Positions 6,570-14,213 of a stretch of 14,213 nucleotides of DNA are shown piece after piece (position 1 is the first letter of the stretch; every line of letters begins with the position of its first letter). Made by a program: the position numbers and the translations under genes. The stretch comes from Candidatus Aphodoplasma excrementigallinarum (GTDB taxonomy: Bacteria; Bacillota; Clostridia; UBA1381; UMGS1253), in assembly GCA_018713805.1 (NCBI GenBank), contig DVOF01000183.1, positions 1 through 14,213 on the forward strand, written 5' to 3'. Under the pieces are notes generated by a model. The model saw nothing but the letters and a program-made list of their open reading frames with translations, was not told where the DNA came from and did not search any database.

Positions 6570-8762
6570 ATGGAGAGTTCCCTTCAGACAATCCTTGACA
6601 ATATCAAAAAATACAGTCCGAACGCGAATACGGAGGGCGTTGTCCGCGCGTATGAATTTGCCAAAAAAGCGCATGAGGGGCAATTCCGCAAATCAGGCGA
6701 GGCGTATGTCCACCACCCGATTGAGGTTGCGACAATCATGACGGAGCTGGAGATGGACTGCCCGTCGATCGAGGCTGCCCTGCTCCACGACGTCGTGGAG
6801 GACACGGACTACACGCTCGACGATATTAAAAATGAATTTGGAGACGACGTCGCGCTGATTGTCGACGGCGTAACGAAGATCGGCAAAATCCATTACACGA
6901 GCCAGGAGGAGCAGCAGGTCGAGAACCTACGCAAAATGTTCCTCGCCATGGCAAAGGATATCCGCGTCATCCTCATCAAGCTGGCCGACCGGCTGCACAA
7001 CATGCGCACGCTCAAGAGCATGCCGCCGGAAAAACAGCTCCGCATTGCCCGGGAAACGATGGAGGTCTACGCCCCCCTCGCCCACCGGCTTGGTATGTCG
7101 ACGATCAAGGGCGAGCTGGAGGATTTGTCGCTTAAGTACCTCGACCCGATTGCATATCACGAGATTGCGGAAAGCATCAACCAGAAAAAAAAGGAGCGCG
7201 AGCAGTATATCAGCGCAATCATTAGTGAATTACAGGAGAAGCTCGACGCAATCGGCATTAAAGGGCAGATCAACGGGCGTGCAAAGCACTTTTACAGCAT
7301 TTACCGTAAAATGTATACCCAGCACAAAACGCTCGATGAAATTTACGACCTGTTCGCCGTGCGTGTCATTGTAGACACGGTCAGCGACTGCTACGCCGTG
7401 CTCGGTATGGTGCATGAGATGTATAAGCCGATCCCGATGCGGTTTAAAGACTATATCGCCATGCCGAAGCCGAACATGTACCAGTCGCTCCATACGACGG
7501 TGATTGGCCCGTACGGCCGCCCGCTCGAAATCCAGATCCGGACGTGGGACATGCACACGGTCGCTGAAAAGGGTATTGCGGCGCATTGGAAATACAAGGA
7601 GGGCGTAACCTCCGACTCGGAAACGGACTCCAAGCTTGCCTGGGTGCGCCAGCTCTTGGAGATGCAGAAGGACACCATGGACGAAGACGACTTTATGCGG
7701 ACGCTCAAGATCGACCTGTTCGCCGACGAAGTATTCGTATTTACGCCGAAGGGCGACGTCATCAACCTGCCCGTCGGCGCAACGCCGATCGACTTTGCTT
7801 TTGCCATCCACTCCGCGATCGGATGTAAGATGATGGGCGCCAAAGTCAACTCGAAAATCGTACCGATCGACCATCCGCTCCAAAACGGCGATATCGTCGA
7901 GGTGCTGACTTCTTCGTCCGTGCATGGGCCGAGCCGCGACTGGCTCAAAATTGTAAAGACGTCGCAGGCGCGCAACAAGATCAACCAATGGTTCAAAAAG
8001 GAACGGCGCGAGGAGAATATCGTGCGCGGCAAGGATTTGCTCGAAAAGGAGCTGAAACGCCACAGCCTGTCGTTTAGCCAGTTATTCCGCGAGGAATGGG
8101 TCGCGCCGCTGCTCAAGCGGTACACGCTCAATTCCTTAGACGATTTGTACGCCTCGATCGGCTACGGCGGCCTGACGGCGCAGAAGGTGGTCATCCGCCT
8201 GCGCGACGAATATTTGAAGGTTGCAAAGCTGGAAAAAGAGGAAGTGCATAAGCAGTTCCCGCCGGAGATCGACTACAACGAGGCGAAGTCGACGAAGACT
8301 TCTTCAAACGGCATCGTCGTACATGGGATTGACAACTGCCTGGTCCGGCTGTCGAAGTGCTGTACGCCTGTGCCGGGCGACGACATCATCGGCTTTATCA
8401 CGCGCGGGCGCGGCGTGTCCGTCCACCGGCGCGACTGTCCGAACATTTCGCCGCAGTCGCTCTCGGAAGAAGATATGAACCGTCTAATCGGCGTTTCGTG
8501 GGAAACGAGCAAGCCTACCGGCGAGTTTTTGAGCGATTTGCAGGTTGAGGCGGACGACAGGACGGGCCTGCTTGCTGAGATTACCGTTGCCATCACGGAA
8601 ACAAAAGCGCCAATACGCGCCTTTAACGCGCGCACGGCGAAGGGCAACGTCGCCATCGTCAACATTACGGTGGAGATCACGAGCACGAGCCAGCTTGAGG
8701 CCATTATGAAAAAAATCCGCAACCTCAAAGGCGTATACGATGTGACGCGGTGCACACAATAA
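6570..8762 (+). CDS. rel: Bifunctional (p)ppGpp synthetase/hydrolase Rel
   Basis: Rel makes and destroys the stringent-response alarmone (p)ppGpp, sensing uncharged tRNA on the ribosome. All domains of a long RSH protein are present in 730 residues. The HD hydrolase has HHP (48-50), HDVVEDT (73-79) and LADRLHNM (138-145), with its metal ligands intact. The synthetase domain has GRAKHFYSIYRKM (236-248), MYQSLHTTV (303-311) and LEIQIRT (319-325). The TGS domain begins at VFVFTPKGDV (388-397). A zinc-finger-like segment has C590, C597, C598 and C623. A C-terminal ACT domain spans about 655-730. Both enzymatic halves look functional, as expected for the single long RSH of Firmicutes. The ribosome binding site AAAGGAGGTG is strong. 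In many Clostridia apt lies before this gene and dtd after it; both are absent here. Confidence 0.96.
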   Translation: MESSLQTILDNIKKYSPNANTEGVVRAYEFAKKAHEGQFRKSGEAYVHHPIEVATIMTELEMDCPSIEAALLHDVVEDTDYTLDDIKNEFGDDVALIVDGVTKIGKIHYTSQEEQQVENLRKMFLAMAKDIRVILIKLADRLHNMRTLKSMPPEKQLRIARETMEVYAPLAHRLGMSTIKGELEDLSLKYLDPIAYHEIAESINQKKKEREQYISAIISELQEKLDAIGIKGQINGRAKHFYSIYRKMYTQHKTLDEIYDLFAVRVIVDTVSDCYAVLGMVHEMYKPIPMRFKDYIAMPKPNMYQSLHTTVIGPYGRPLEIQIRTWDMHTVAEKGIAAHWKYKEGVTSDSETDSKLAWVRQLLEMQKDTMDEDDFMRTLKIDLFADEVFVFTPKGDVINLPVGATPIDFAFAIHSAIGCKMMGAKVNSKIVPIDHPLQNGDIVEVLTSSSVHGPSRDWLKIVKTSQARNKINQWFKKERREENIVRGKDLLEKELKRHSLSFSQLFREEWVAPLLKRYTLNSLDDLYASIGYGGLTAQKVVIRLRDEYLKVAKLEKEEVHKQFPPEIDYNEAKSTKTSSNGIVVHGIDNCLVRLSKCCTPVPGDDIIGFITRGRGVSVHRRDCPNISPQSLSEEDMNRLIGVSWETSKPTGEFLSDLQVEADDRTGLLAEITVAITETKAPIRAFNARTAKGNVAIVNITVEITSTSQLEAIMKKIRNLKGVYDVTRCTQ

Positions 8763-8793
8763 AGAAGTCTATGAAATCAAAAGGAGAACGCAT

Positions 8794-9441
8794 ATGTTTT
8801 TTAAAATGCTTAACCTCGGCAATATGGACAACAACTGCTATATCCTGGGCGACGACAAATCGAAGCACGCCCTTTTGATCGATGCGCCGGCAGAGGCGGG
8901 CGCAATCCTTGACGTGCTGGAGGACGAAGGGCTGAAGCTGAAGTTCGTCCTTCTGACGCACTGCCACTACGACCATATCGGCGCGCTCGACGACGTATGC
9001 GAGGCGACCGGTGCAGAGGTTATGATCCATGCATTTGAAGAAGATGGCATCAATGACCCGACCGTCAACCTTGCGCTCTATGCGGGCGCGCCGTCGCCCA
9101 AAACGAAGGCATCAAAAACGCTGGTCGACGGCGACGTGATTACGCTTGGCGATATTGACGTGAAGGTACTCTACACGCCCGGGCATACGGTCGGGAGTGT
9201 GTGCTACTACACGGATGGAATGCTTTTTAGCGGCGACACGCTTTTTCTCAAGGACGTCGGTCGGTGCGACCTGCCGGGCGGCGACTTCAAAATCATCAAG
9301 CAGTCGATCAAAAAGCAGCTCTATGTCCTGCCCGACGACACGGACGTATACCCCGGCCACGGGCGCGCGACGACGATCGGCTACGAAAAGGAGCACAACA
9401 ACTATATCAGACAGGATTGGGAATATGAGTATGACGATTGA
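8794..9441 (+). CDS. Metallo-beta-lactamase-fold hydrolase, glyoxalase-II-like
   Basis: This is a small cytosolic hydrolase of 215 residues with the complete dinuclear metal site of the family: THCHYDH (HXHXDH) near residue 55, the histidine of PGHTVGSV near 130, the aspartate of SGDTLF and the histidine of YPGHG near 188. The compact size and the SGDTLF...GRCDLPGG pattern match the YcbL/YqgX-type glyoxalase-II-like hydrolases common between rel and hemZ in Clostridia. Hydrolysis of a thioester or related substrate is the family expectation; the physiological substrate is not known. Its 3' end overlaps the hemZ start by 17 nt, suggesting translational coupling. Confidence 0.9.
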   Translation: MFFKMLNLGNMDNNCYILGDDKSKHALLIDAPAEAGAILDVLEDEGLKLKFVLLTHCHYDHIGALDDVCEATGAEVMIHAFEEDGINDPTVNLALYAGAPSPKTKASKTLVDGDVITLGDIDVKVLYTPGHTVGSVCYYTDGMLFSGDTLFLKDVGRCDLPGGDFKIIKQSIKKQLYVLPDDTDVYPGHGRATTIGYEKEHNNYIRQDWEYEYDD

Positions 9442-10879
9442 TACGATTGGCCACGACCTGCACTACAATGTGTGGCTCGTGGCAAAACTGTTTTTTGACG
9501 AAAATGATAGCGTTCACATTACATCAAAGGCTACCTATGGGGACGATACAGTCACGGCGGAAACGCAGCTCGTATGCGAAGGCGCGTCCCTATCCGAGAC
9601 GTATTCGTTCCCGTGCCCAAGCAGTGCAGATGCTCATACGAAAAAGCGGCTGACCTCCGCCGTGTGCGGGATGTCGCTTTACCGGGCTGCGCAGAAGCTG
9701 CGCCCGCGCCGGCTCCCGTGGGGCGTAATGACGGGCATCCGCCCGGCAAAGCCAATCAGGCAGATGCTGACTGCCGGCCAGCCGGAGGAAGAGATTCTGC
9801 CCTATATGCACGCGCTCTACGGCGCAAGCGAGCAGAAGCTGCGCCTTGCGCTCGAGGTCGCAAAAAACGAGCTGCCGCTGATAGCGCAGAACGGCAAGGA
9901 CGATATCGGGCTGTATATCGGTATCCCCTTCTGCCCGACGCGCTGCCTGTACTGCTCGTTCGTGTCGACCGACCTGCGGCGCACCAAGCAGTACGTACCG
10001 GAGTATTTGCGTCTGCTTGTACGTGAGATCGAGCACAGCGCGCGCCTGACCAAAGCGGCGGGCAAGCGGATACAGAGCATTTATATCGGCGGCGGCACGC
10101 CGACCTCCATCACGGCGCAGGAACTTGAGGTTCTGCTCGCCGCGGTCGCGCGCTGTTTTGACACGGGTTCCCTGGCAGAATACTGTGTCGAGGCGGGCCG
10201 TCCCGACACCATCACGCCGGAAAAATTAAGCGTGCTAAAACAATACGGCGTAACGCGGATCAGCATTAATCCACAAACGATGCACGCACGCACGCTGGAG
10301 CTGATTGGGCGCAGCCATACGCCCGATGATATCGACAATGCGTTCACGCTCGCGCGGCGCGCCGGCTTTGACAGTATCAACGCCGACCTGATTGCCGGCC
10401 TGCCCGGCGAAACGGAGGACGACTTTGCCTGGACGCTAAAGGCGATCGACGCCTACGGGCCGGAAAACATCACCGTACATACCATGTCCATAAAGCGCGG
10501 CAGCGCACTGCATGAGCGGCTTGGGGACTATGACCTGACGACGCCGGACACGGTGTACAATATGCTCGATTTGTCGCAGTCGTTTATGGCGCAGACGGGC
10601 CGCGCGCCGTACTATATCTACCGGCAGAAGAATATGCTTGGGAACCTCGAAAACGTGGGTTACAGCCTGCCGGGGCATGAAAGCCTCTACAATGTGAATA
10701 TTATGGAAGAGGTGCAGAGTATTCTGGCGCTCGGGTGCGGCGGCTCGTCCAAGGCAGTGGACCGCACCGGCGAGCGGATTGAGCGGGTCTATAATTTCAA
10801 AGGCCCGATCGAATATATTACACGTTTTGATGAAATACTTGCAAAGAAGGACGAATTCTTCAGCCTGCTTGACGGCTGA
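9425..10879 (+). CDS. hemZ: HemZ, coproporphyrinogen dehydrogenase-like radical SAM protein
   Basis: This 484-residue protein belongs to the HemN/HemW/HemZ group, anaerobic radical SAM enzymes linked to haem synthesis or haem trafficking. The 4Fe-4S/SAM motif CPTRCLYC has cysteines at 170, 174 and 177, preceded by YIGIPF, and GGGTPT at 222-227 is the SAM-binding glycine motif. The roughly 160-residue N-terminal extension before the radical SAM barrel, including a WGVMTGIRPAK block (99-109), distinguishes HemZ from HemN and HemW. The start at 9425 has AGGA 8 nt upstream; another ATG at 9431 is possible. A longer in-frame extension to 9197 is rejected because it would run through the metallo-hydrolase gene. 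Whether it truly oxidises coproporphyrinogen here is unproven; no other haem gene is in the window. Confidence 0.92.
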   Translation: MSMTIDTIGHDLHYNVWLVAKLFFDENDSVHITSKATYGDDTVTAETQLVCEGASLSETYSFPCPSSADAHTKKRLTSAVCGMSLYRAAQKLRPRRLPWGVMTGIRPAKPIRQMLTAGQPEEEILPYMHALYGASEQKLRLALEVAKNELPLIAQNGKDDIGLYIGIPFCPTRCLYCSFVSTDLRRTKQYVPEYLRLLVREIEHSARLTKAAGKRIQSIYIGGGTPTSITAQELEVLLAAVARCFDTGSLAEYCVEAGRPDTITPEKLSVLKQYGVTRISINPQTMHARTLELIGRSHTPDDIDNAFTLARRAGFDSINADLIAGLPGETEDDFAWTLKAIDAYGPENITVHTMSIKRGSALHERLGDYDLTTPDTVYNMLDLSQSFMAQTGRAPYYIYRQKNMLGNLENVGYSLPGHESLYNVNIMEEVQSILALGCGGSSKAVDRTGERIERVYNFKGPIEYITRFDEILAKKDEFFSLLDG

Positions 10880-10893
10880 AAGGCGGTGGAACC

Positions 10894-12516
10894 ATGCTTT
10901 ATATCAATTCTTGTGAATATCCCTATGTCCCGGGGCAGACAATCCGGGACTATATCGACGCGCCGTATGCGGTGTGCGCGCTGGTCAACCATGCGGTGTG
11001 CCCGCTCGACCTTGTCCCAAAGGACGGCGAAACGATCCAGCTTTTGGATGTGAACAGCCGGGGCGGCTTTTTCTGCTACCGGCAGACGCTGATTCTGATG
11101 TTTTTGACTGCGGTGCGCAGCGTTTTTGGCAAAACAAAATGTATTGTCCGCCATTCTATCAGCAAAACGACCTACTGTGAGGTTGACCTTCCTCCCGCGC
11201 TCAGAACCGACGCTGACCGCAAAATCCTCGCGTATATGCGGAAGCTGCAAAAACAGGATATGCCGATCTTACGCTCATCCTGCACAACGGAGGAGGCAGC
11301 GGAATTGTTTTTGCAGGAAGGCGACCGCTCCAGCGCGGACGCAATGCGCCATCTTGGACGCGACACGGTGAACCTGTACCAGATCGAAAACGGGCATTTC
11401 CACTTTTCCGGCGTACTGGCAGTCAGCACCGGCTGTATTGGGAAGTTTGATTTGAAAAAGTACAAAAACGGGTTTCTGCTCGGCTACCCAAACCATGAAT
11501 CCGGCGGGAAAATCCCACCGTTTGACAGCGCGCCCCAGCTCTCCAAAATGATCGAGCAGTACTCGCTTTGGGAGGATGTGCTCTCTATCCGCAATGTTTC
11601 CGATTTGAACAATCACATTGAGCATGCGGACATTTTCGACATGATTTTGATGCAGGAGGGCCTGCACGAGAAAAAAATTGCCGGGATTGCCGACCAGATT
11701 AAGCAGGGTACGCCCAATATCAAAGTCGTGCTGATCACCGGGCCGTCCTCATCGGGGAAGACCACCTTTGCCAGCAAACTCGACATCCAGCTACGGATCA
11801 ACTCGCTCACACCGATTAAGATTTCGCTGGATAATTACTATCTGGACGTAGAAAACGCGCTGCGCCATGAGGATGGTTCATTTAATTTTGAGGATCTTGA
11901 AGCCATCGACTATCAGCTTTTTAACGAGCACCTTGCCAGCCTGATTGCCGGCGAGGAGGTCGAAGTACCCCTGTTCAGCTTTGAAAAGGGACGCCGTCTC
12001 CCGGAGGGGCAAAAACTGCGCCTCGCGGAAGGACATGTCCTGATTGTGGAGGGGATTCACGCGCTCAATGAAAAGCTTACGAGCGCAGTGAGCGACAAAA
12101 ACAAGTTCAAAATCTATATTTCTCCAATTACGGACTTAAGCTTTGACAACTACAACCCCATTTCGCCGACCGACACGCGCCTCATCCGGCGGCTGGTGCG
12201 CGACTTCAGTTTCCGGTGCAGCTCGGCGCAGCATACGTTTGATTTGTGGCCGTCGGTGCAGAAGGGCGAGGTAAAAAATATTTTCCCATGCGAAAAGAAC
12301 GCCGACGTTGTGTTCAACTCGTCGATCATCTACGAATTTTGCGTGTTCAAGCGGTATGCAGAGGCAATCCTGCGCGACATTGGGCGCAGCAGCCGCCACT
12401 ATGCGCTATCGCAGCGGCTGCTCGAAATTTTGTCCTACTTTCACGCCATGGACGACTATAAGATTCCGTCTACGTCGCTGATCCGGGAGTTTATCGGCGG
12501 GAGTATTTTCGGATAA
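10894..12516 (+). CDS. Nucleoside (uridine-type) kinase with ThrRS-like N-terminus
   Basis: This is a 540-residue two-part protein. The C-terminal half is a phosphoribulokinase/uridine-kinase P-loop domain: Walker A GPSSSGKT (283-290), ISLDNYYLD (310-318) with the substrate-binding aspartate, and Walker B-like VLIVEGIHAL. These predict ATP-dependent phosphorylation of a nucleoside such as uridine in salvage. The N-terminal half resembles the TGS and second additional domains of threonyl-tRNA synthetase: a short beta-rich segment (1-60) with VNHAVCPLD, then RHSISKTTY where ThrRS has its HSXXH motif, without the full zinc set. Such fusions are widespread in Clostridia, usually called nucleoside kinase or uridine kinase-like. 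The role of the N-terminal half is unknown. The gene follows hemZ by 14 nt behind AAGGCGGTGG. Confidence 0.85.
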   Translation: MLYINSCEYPYVPGQTIRDYIDAPYAVCALVNHAVCPLDLVPKDGETIQLLDVNSRGGFFCYRQTLILMFLTAVRSVFGKTKCIVRHSISKTTYCEVDLPPALRTDADRKILAYMRKLQKQDMPILRSSCTTEEAAELFLQEGDRSSADAMRHLGRDTVNLYQIENGHFHFSGVLAVSTGCIGKFDLKKYKNGFLLGYPNHESGGKIPPFDSAPQLSKMIEQYSLWEDVLSIRNVSDLNNHIEHADIFDMILMQEGLHEKKIAGIADQIKQGTPNIKVVLITGPSSSGKTTFASKLDIQLRINSLTPIKISLDNYYLDVENALRHEDGSFNFEDLEAIDYQLFNEHLASLIAGEEVEVPLFSFEKGRRLPEGQKLRLAEGHVLIVEGIHALNEKLTSAVSDKNKFKIYISPITDLSFDNYNPISPTDTRLIRRLVRDFSFRCSSAQHTFDLWPSVQKGEVKNIFPCEKNADVVFNSSIIYEFCVFKRYAEAILRDIGRSSRHYALSQRLLEILSYFHAMDDYKIPSTSLIREFIGGSIFG

Positions 12517-12530
12517 AGGGGCGTGCTATT

Positions 12531-13463
12531 ATGATTCTTTCCGCATCGCGCCGGACGGATATCCCCTGTTGTTACGGCGAATGGTTCCTGCGCCGGCTCC
12601 GGGAGGGGTATGTTCTCGTGCGCAACCCTATGAACCACGCGCAGGTCAGCCGCATCCCCCTCTCGCCCGCGCTTGTGGACGGTATCGTCTTCTGGACAAA
12701 GGACGCGCAAAATTTTCTTCCATATCTGCAAGAGATCGATAAAATGGGCTACCTGTATTATTTCCAGTTTACGCTGACCCCCTACGGCCATGACCTCGAA
12801 CCCGGCCTGCGTCCCAAAGATGAAATTCTGCAAACCTTTCTCGATCTGAGCGACCGGATTGGGAAGGAACGGGTTCTATGGCGCTACGACCCCATTGTGC
12901 TTGGCGGCGAATGGACGGCCGAGCGTCACACAGAGGCATTTGCCAAGCTGTGCAGCCTCTTGTCGCCCTATACACAGCGCGTGACCATCAGTTTTGTCGA
13001 TCAATATAAAAAAATCCGTTCCACGCATATCCGCGCGCTTACGGCGGAAAAAATCCGCTTGCTTGGGGAACGCTTCGGACGCATCGCCGCCGGGCATCAG
13101 CTCCCGATCGTCACCTGCTGCGAGGAGGCGGATTTGTCCGCTTTCAGTATTGAGCATGGGAGCTGCATCGATGCGGCTCTGCTGGAGCAGCTCTGCGGCT
13201 GCCCGCTCGACATCGCGCCGGACAAAAACCAGCGCAGCGGGTGCGGCTGTGCGGAAAGCATTGACATTGGGGCGTACAACACCTGCCCGAACGGCTGCCT
13301 GTACTGCTATGCAAACCGCAGCGCCGCTTCCGCCGCTGCAAGCTACAAACGGCATGACCCAAAAAGCCCGCTTTTGTGCAGCAGGCTCGCAGAAGGGGAA
13401 ACGCCGCGCGAACGGAACGTAAAAACGCACAGACGTCTCCAGCAGACGCTCCCCTTTCTATAA
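12531..13463 (+). CDS. DUF1848 protein with C-terminal CX3CX2C motif
   Basis: This 310-residue protein has no assigned function and matches the DUF1848 pattern: it opens with ILSASRRTDIP and contains VFWTKDAQNFLPYL (53-66), YFQFTLTPYG and VLWRYDPI (115-122). The last third holds a cysteine-rich segment: C238 and C240 in SGCGCAES, then CPNGCLYCY with cysteines 252, 256 and 259. That last motif has exactly the spacing and the aromatic residue of a radical SAM 4Fe-4S site, but lies near the C-terminus instead of the start of the barrel. Iron-sulfur binding is likely; radical chemistry is speculative. It ends the recJ operon, 14 nt after the kinase gene, and is followed by the shared terminator. 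Confidence 0.85.
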   Translation: MILSASRRTDIPCCYGEWFLRRLREGYVLVRNPMNHAQVSRIPLSPALVDGIVFWTKDAQNFLPYLQEIDKMGYLYYFQFTLTPYGHDLEPGLRPKDEILQTFLDLSDRIGKERVLWRYDPIVLGGEWTAERHTEAFAKLCSLLSPYTQRVTISFVDQYKKIRSTHIRALTAEKIRLLGERFGRIAAGHQLPIVTCCEEADLSAFSIEHGSCIDAALLEQLCGCPLDIAPDKNQRSGCGCAESIDIGAYNTCPNGCLYCYANRSAASAAASYKRHDPKSPLLCSRLAEGETPRERNVKTHRRLQQTLPFL

Positions 13464-13470
13464 AGCATAC

Positions 13471-13499
13471 AAAAAACCGCCCTGCCGGGCGGCTTCTTT
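13471..13499. terminator. Bidirectional terminator between convergent genes
   Basis: A perfect 6-bp GC stem, CCGCCC (13477-13482) and GGGCGG (13487-13492), has the loop TGCC. It is preceded by A6 and followed by TTCTTTA. It can end the recJ operon on the plus strand and the Asp23-type gene on the minus strand, where the A6 becomes U6. It lies in the 34-nt gap between the two stop codons. Confidence 0.85.
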
Positions 13500-14213
13500 A
13501 TACTTCTATCCATTTTACATTGACGTCGACTTGACACACATTGATCGCCGTGTACTCATATACGGCGTCGTATACGGCCGTCTGCACCTGCCTTGCAACC
13601 GTCTTTACCGCATAGCCATACCGGACAGCGATGTCGAGCGTGATGTATACGCCCTGCGGCTTCGACTCGAGGCTGCACCGCATGTTCTTCCCCACGCCTT
13701 CGACCTTGCCCGCCTCGATCTGGCAAATCGTAATAATCACGTTATCCGCGATATGGTAGTCGCCGCGGTAGCTGAAATTCGGCCGTACGACGGATTTTGT
13801 CGTCTGGAACGCATGCTTGCCGCGCTTCCCGCGGTTAAAAATCTGCAGCGTATCGAGCAGCACGCCGGAAAAATCCTTTTTAATCTCAAACGTCGGCACA
13901 GGGATAACGTGCTTGCCCTGTGTCTGGCGGATTTTTTTCGCCTTTTCAATCTCTTCCTCCGACGCAACCTCCTCAATCCGGATAATATGCTCGATTGGCC
14001 CAATCTCCAATGTTTTTGCAATCTCCTCTACCATTTTGTCGGAGGTCCCCAAAATCAGGATACTCTCCGGCTTGTAGCGGCGGATCGCATCGCGCACCTG
14101 CGCGGCATGCTCCGGGTCGCGGAACAGGGCGCGCCGGATTGAGCCGATCTTCGTCGGTTCTTTTTTGGCGGAATAGCCCGATAAAAGCTCGTTCCCACGG
14201 ATCAGCAGCCCAT
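13498..14213 (-). CDS. Asp23/Gls24-domain protein with N-terminal ATPase-like module, 5' truncated
   Basis: The gene runs off the right edge; 238 codons are visible and its true start lies outside. The GTG at 14097 is internal, because the frame stays open with family-like sequence up to the edge (DGLLIRGN-like start, then KKEPTKIGSIRRALF). The C-terminal ~100 residues (from SVVRPNFSYRGDYHIADNVI) form an Asp23/Gls24 domain: IADNVI, GVYITLDIAVRYG and VQTAVYDAVYEYTAINV. The middle part (ILILGTSDKMVEEIAKTL, then GKHVIPVPTFEIKKDFSG) looks like the second half of a nucleotide-binding domain, and Clostridia have related proteins with an N-terminal P-loop. Asp23-type domains are associated with the cell envelope and alkaline or envelope stress. 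Function is unknown and no transmembrane segment is visible. Confidence 0.85.
   Translation of the reverse strand, partial: GLLIRGNELLSGYSAKKEPTKIGSIRRALFRDPEHAAQVRDAIRRYKPESILILGTSDKMVEEIAKTLEIGPIEHIIRIEEVASEEEIEKAKKIRQTQGKHVIPVPTFEIKKDFSGVLLDTLQIFNRGKRGKHAFQTTKSVVRPNFSYRGDYHIADNVIITICQIEAGKVEGVGKNMRCSLESKPQGVYITLDIAVRYGYAVKTVARQVQTAVYDAVYEYTAINVCQVDVNVKWIEV

Noticed and set aside
7230..8063. Long open frame (277 codons) on the minus strand inside rel
   Set aside because: It is fully antisense to the synthetase and TGS domains of rel, with no family resemblance.
9197..9424. Upstream extension of hemZ
   Set aside because: The frame is open but overlaps the essential C-terminal part of the metallo-hydrolase and encodes low-complexity Ser/Arg/Thr sequence; the ATG at 9425 has a ribosome binding site.
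1..14213. Mobile elements, CRISPR arrays, tRNA or rRNA genes, toxin-antitoxin pairs
   Set aside because: No transposase or integrase motifs, no spaced direct repeats, no tRNA-like cloverleaf and no small paired toxin-antitoxin genes were seen on either strand.

Overview
The window looks like a chromosomal segment of an anaerobic, fairly GC-rich member of the Clostridia (Firmicutes). The pointers are the recJ-rel-metallo-hydrolase-hemZ gene order, strong AGGAGG-type ribosome binding sites, sigma-A promoters of the TTGACT-N16/17-TATAAT kind, an Asp23/Gls24 protein, and an Na+-translocating decarboxylase beta subunit. A more precise placement (for example near Christensenellales) would be a guess. 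There is no sign of phage, IS element, CRISPR array, tRNA or rRNA; most of this is housekeeping sequence with two accessory stretches on the minus strand.

Left part (1-4.7 kb), all on the minus strand. Read in transcription order, oadB and a 45-residue OadG-like membrane peptide form one short unit behind their own promoter. Next comes a Gfo/Idh/MocA oxidoreductase with its own strong promoter, then an antibiotic-resistance type ABC-F ATPase (Lsa/Vga-like). The ABC-F gene is preceded by about 220 nt of leader RNA holding a six-codon leader peptide, two hairpins and an intrinsic terminator, the layout of antibiotic-responsive transcription attenuation. At the left edge is the 5' part of a secreted S-layer-homology (SLH) protein that appears frameshifted in a G5 run.

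Centre and right (4.77-13.46 kb), plus strand. A divergent promoter drives one tightly packed unit: recJ (DNA repair exonuclease), rel (bifunctional (p)ppGpp synthetase/hydrolase), a glyoxalase-II-like metallo-beta-lactamase-fold hydrolase, hemZ (radical SAM coproporphyrinogen-oxidase family), a two-part nucleoside kinase with a ThrRS-like N-terminus, and a DUF1848 protein with a C-terminal CX3CX2C motif. Gaps are 14-31 nt or a 17-nt overlap, and the unit ends at a GC-rich terminator that also serves the convergent gene on its right. That gene, cut by the window edge, carries a C-terminal Asp23/Gls24 domain behind a segment that looks like the remainder of an ATP-binding module.

The best candidates for closer study are the ABC-F leader, the orphan decarboxylase beta/gamma pair with no carboxyltransferase or biotin carrier nearby, the perfect palindrome between the divergent promoters, and the DUF1848 protein with its radical-SAM-like cysteine triad at the wrong end of the protein.
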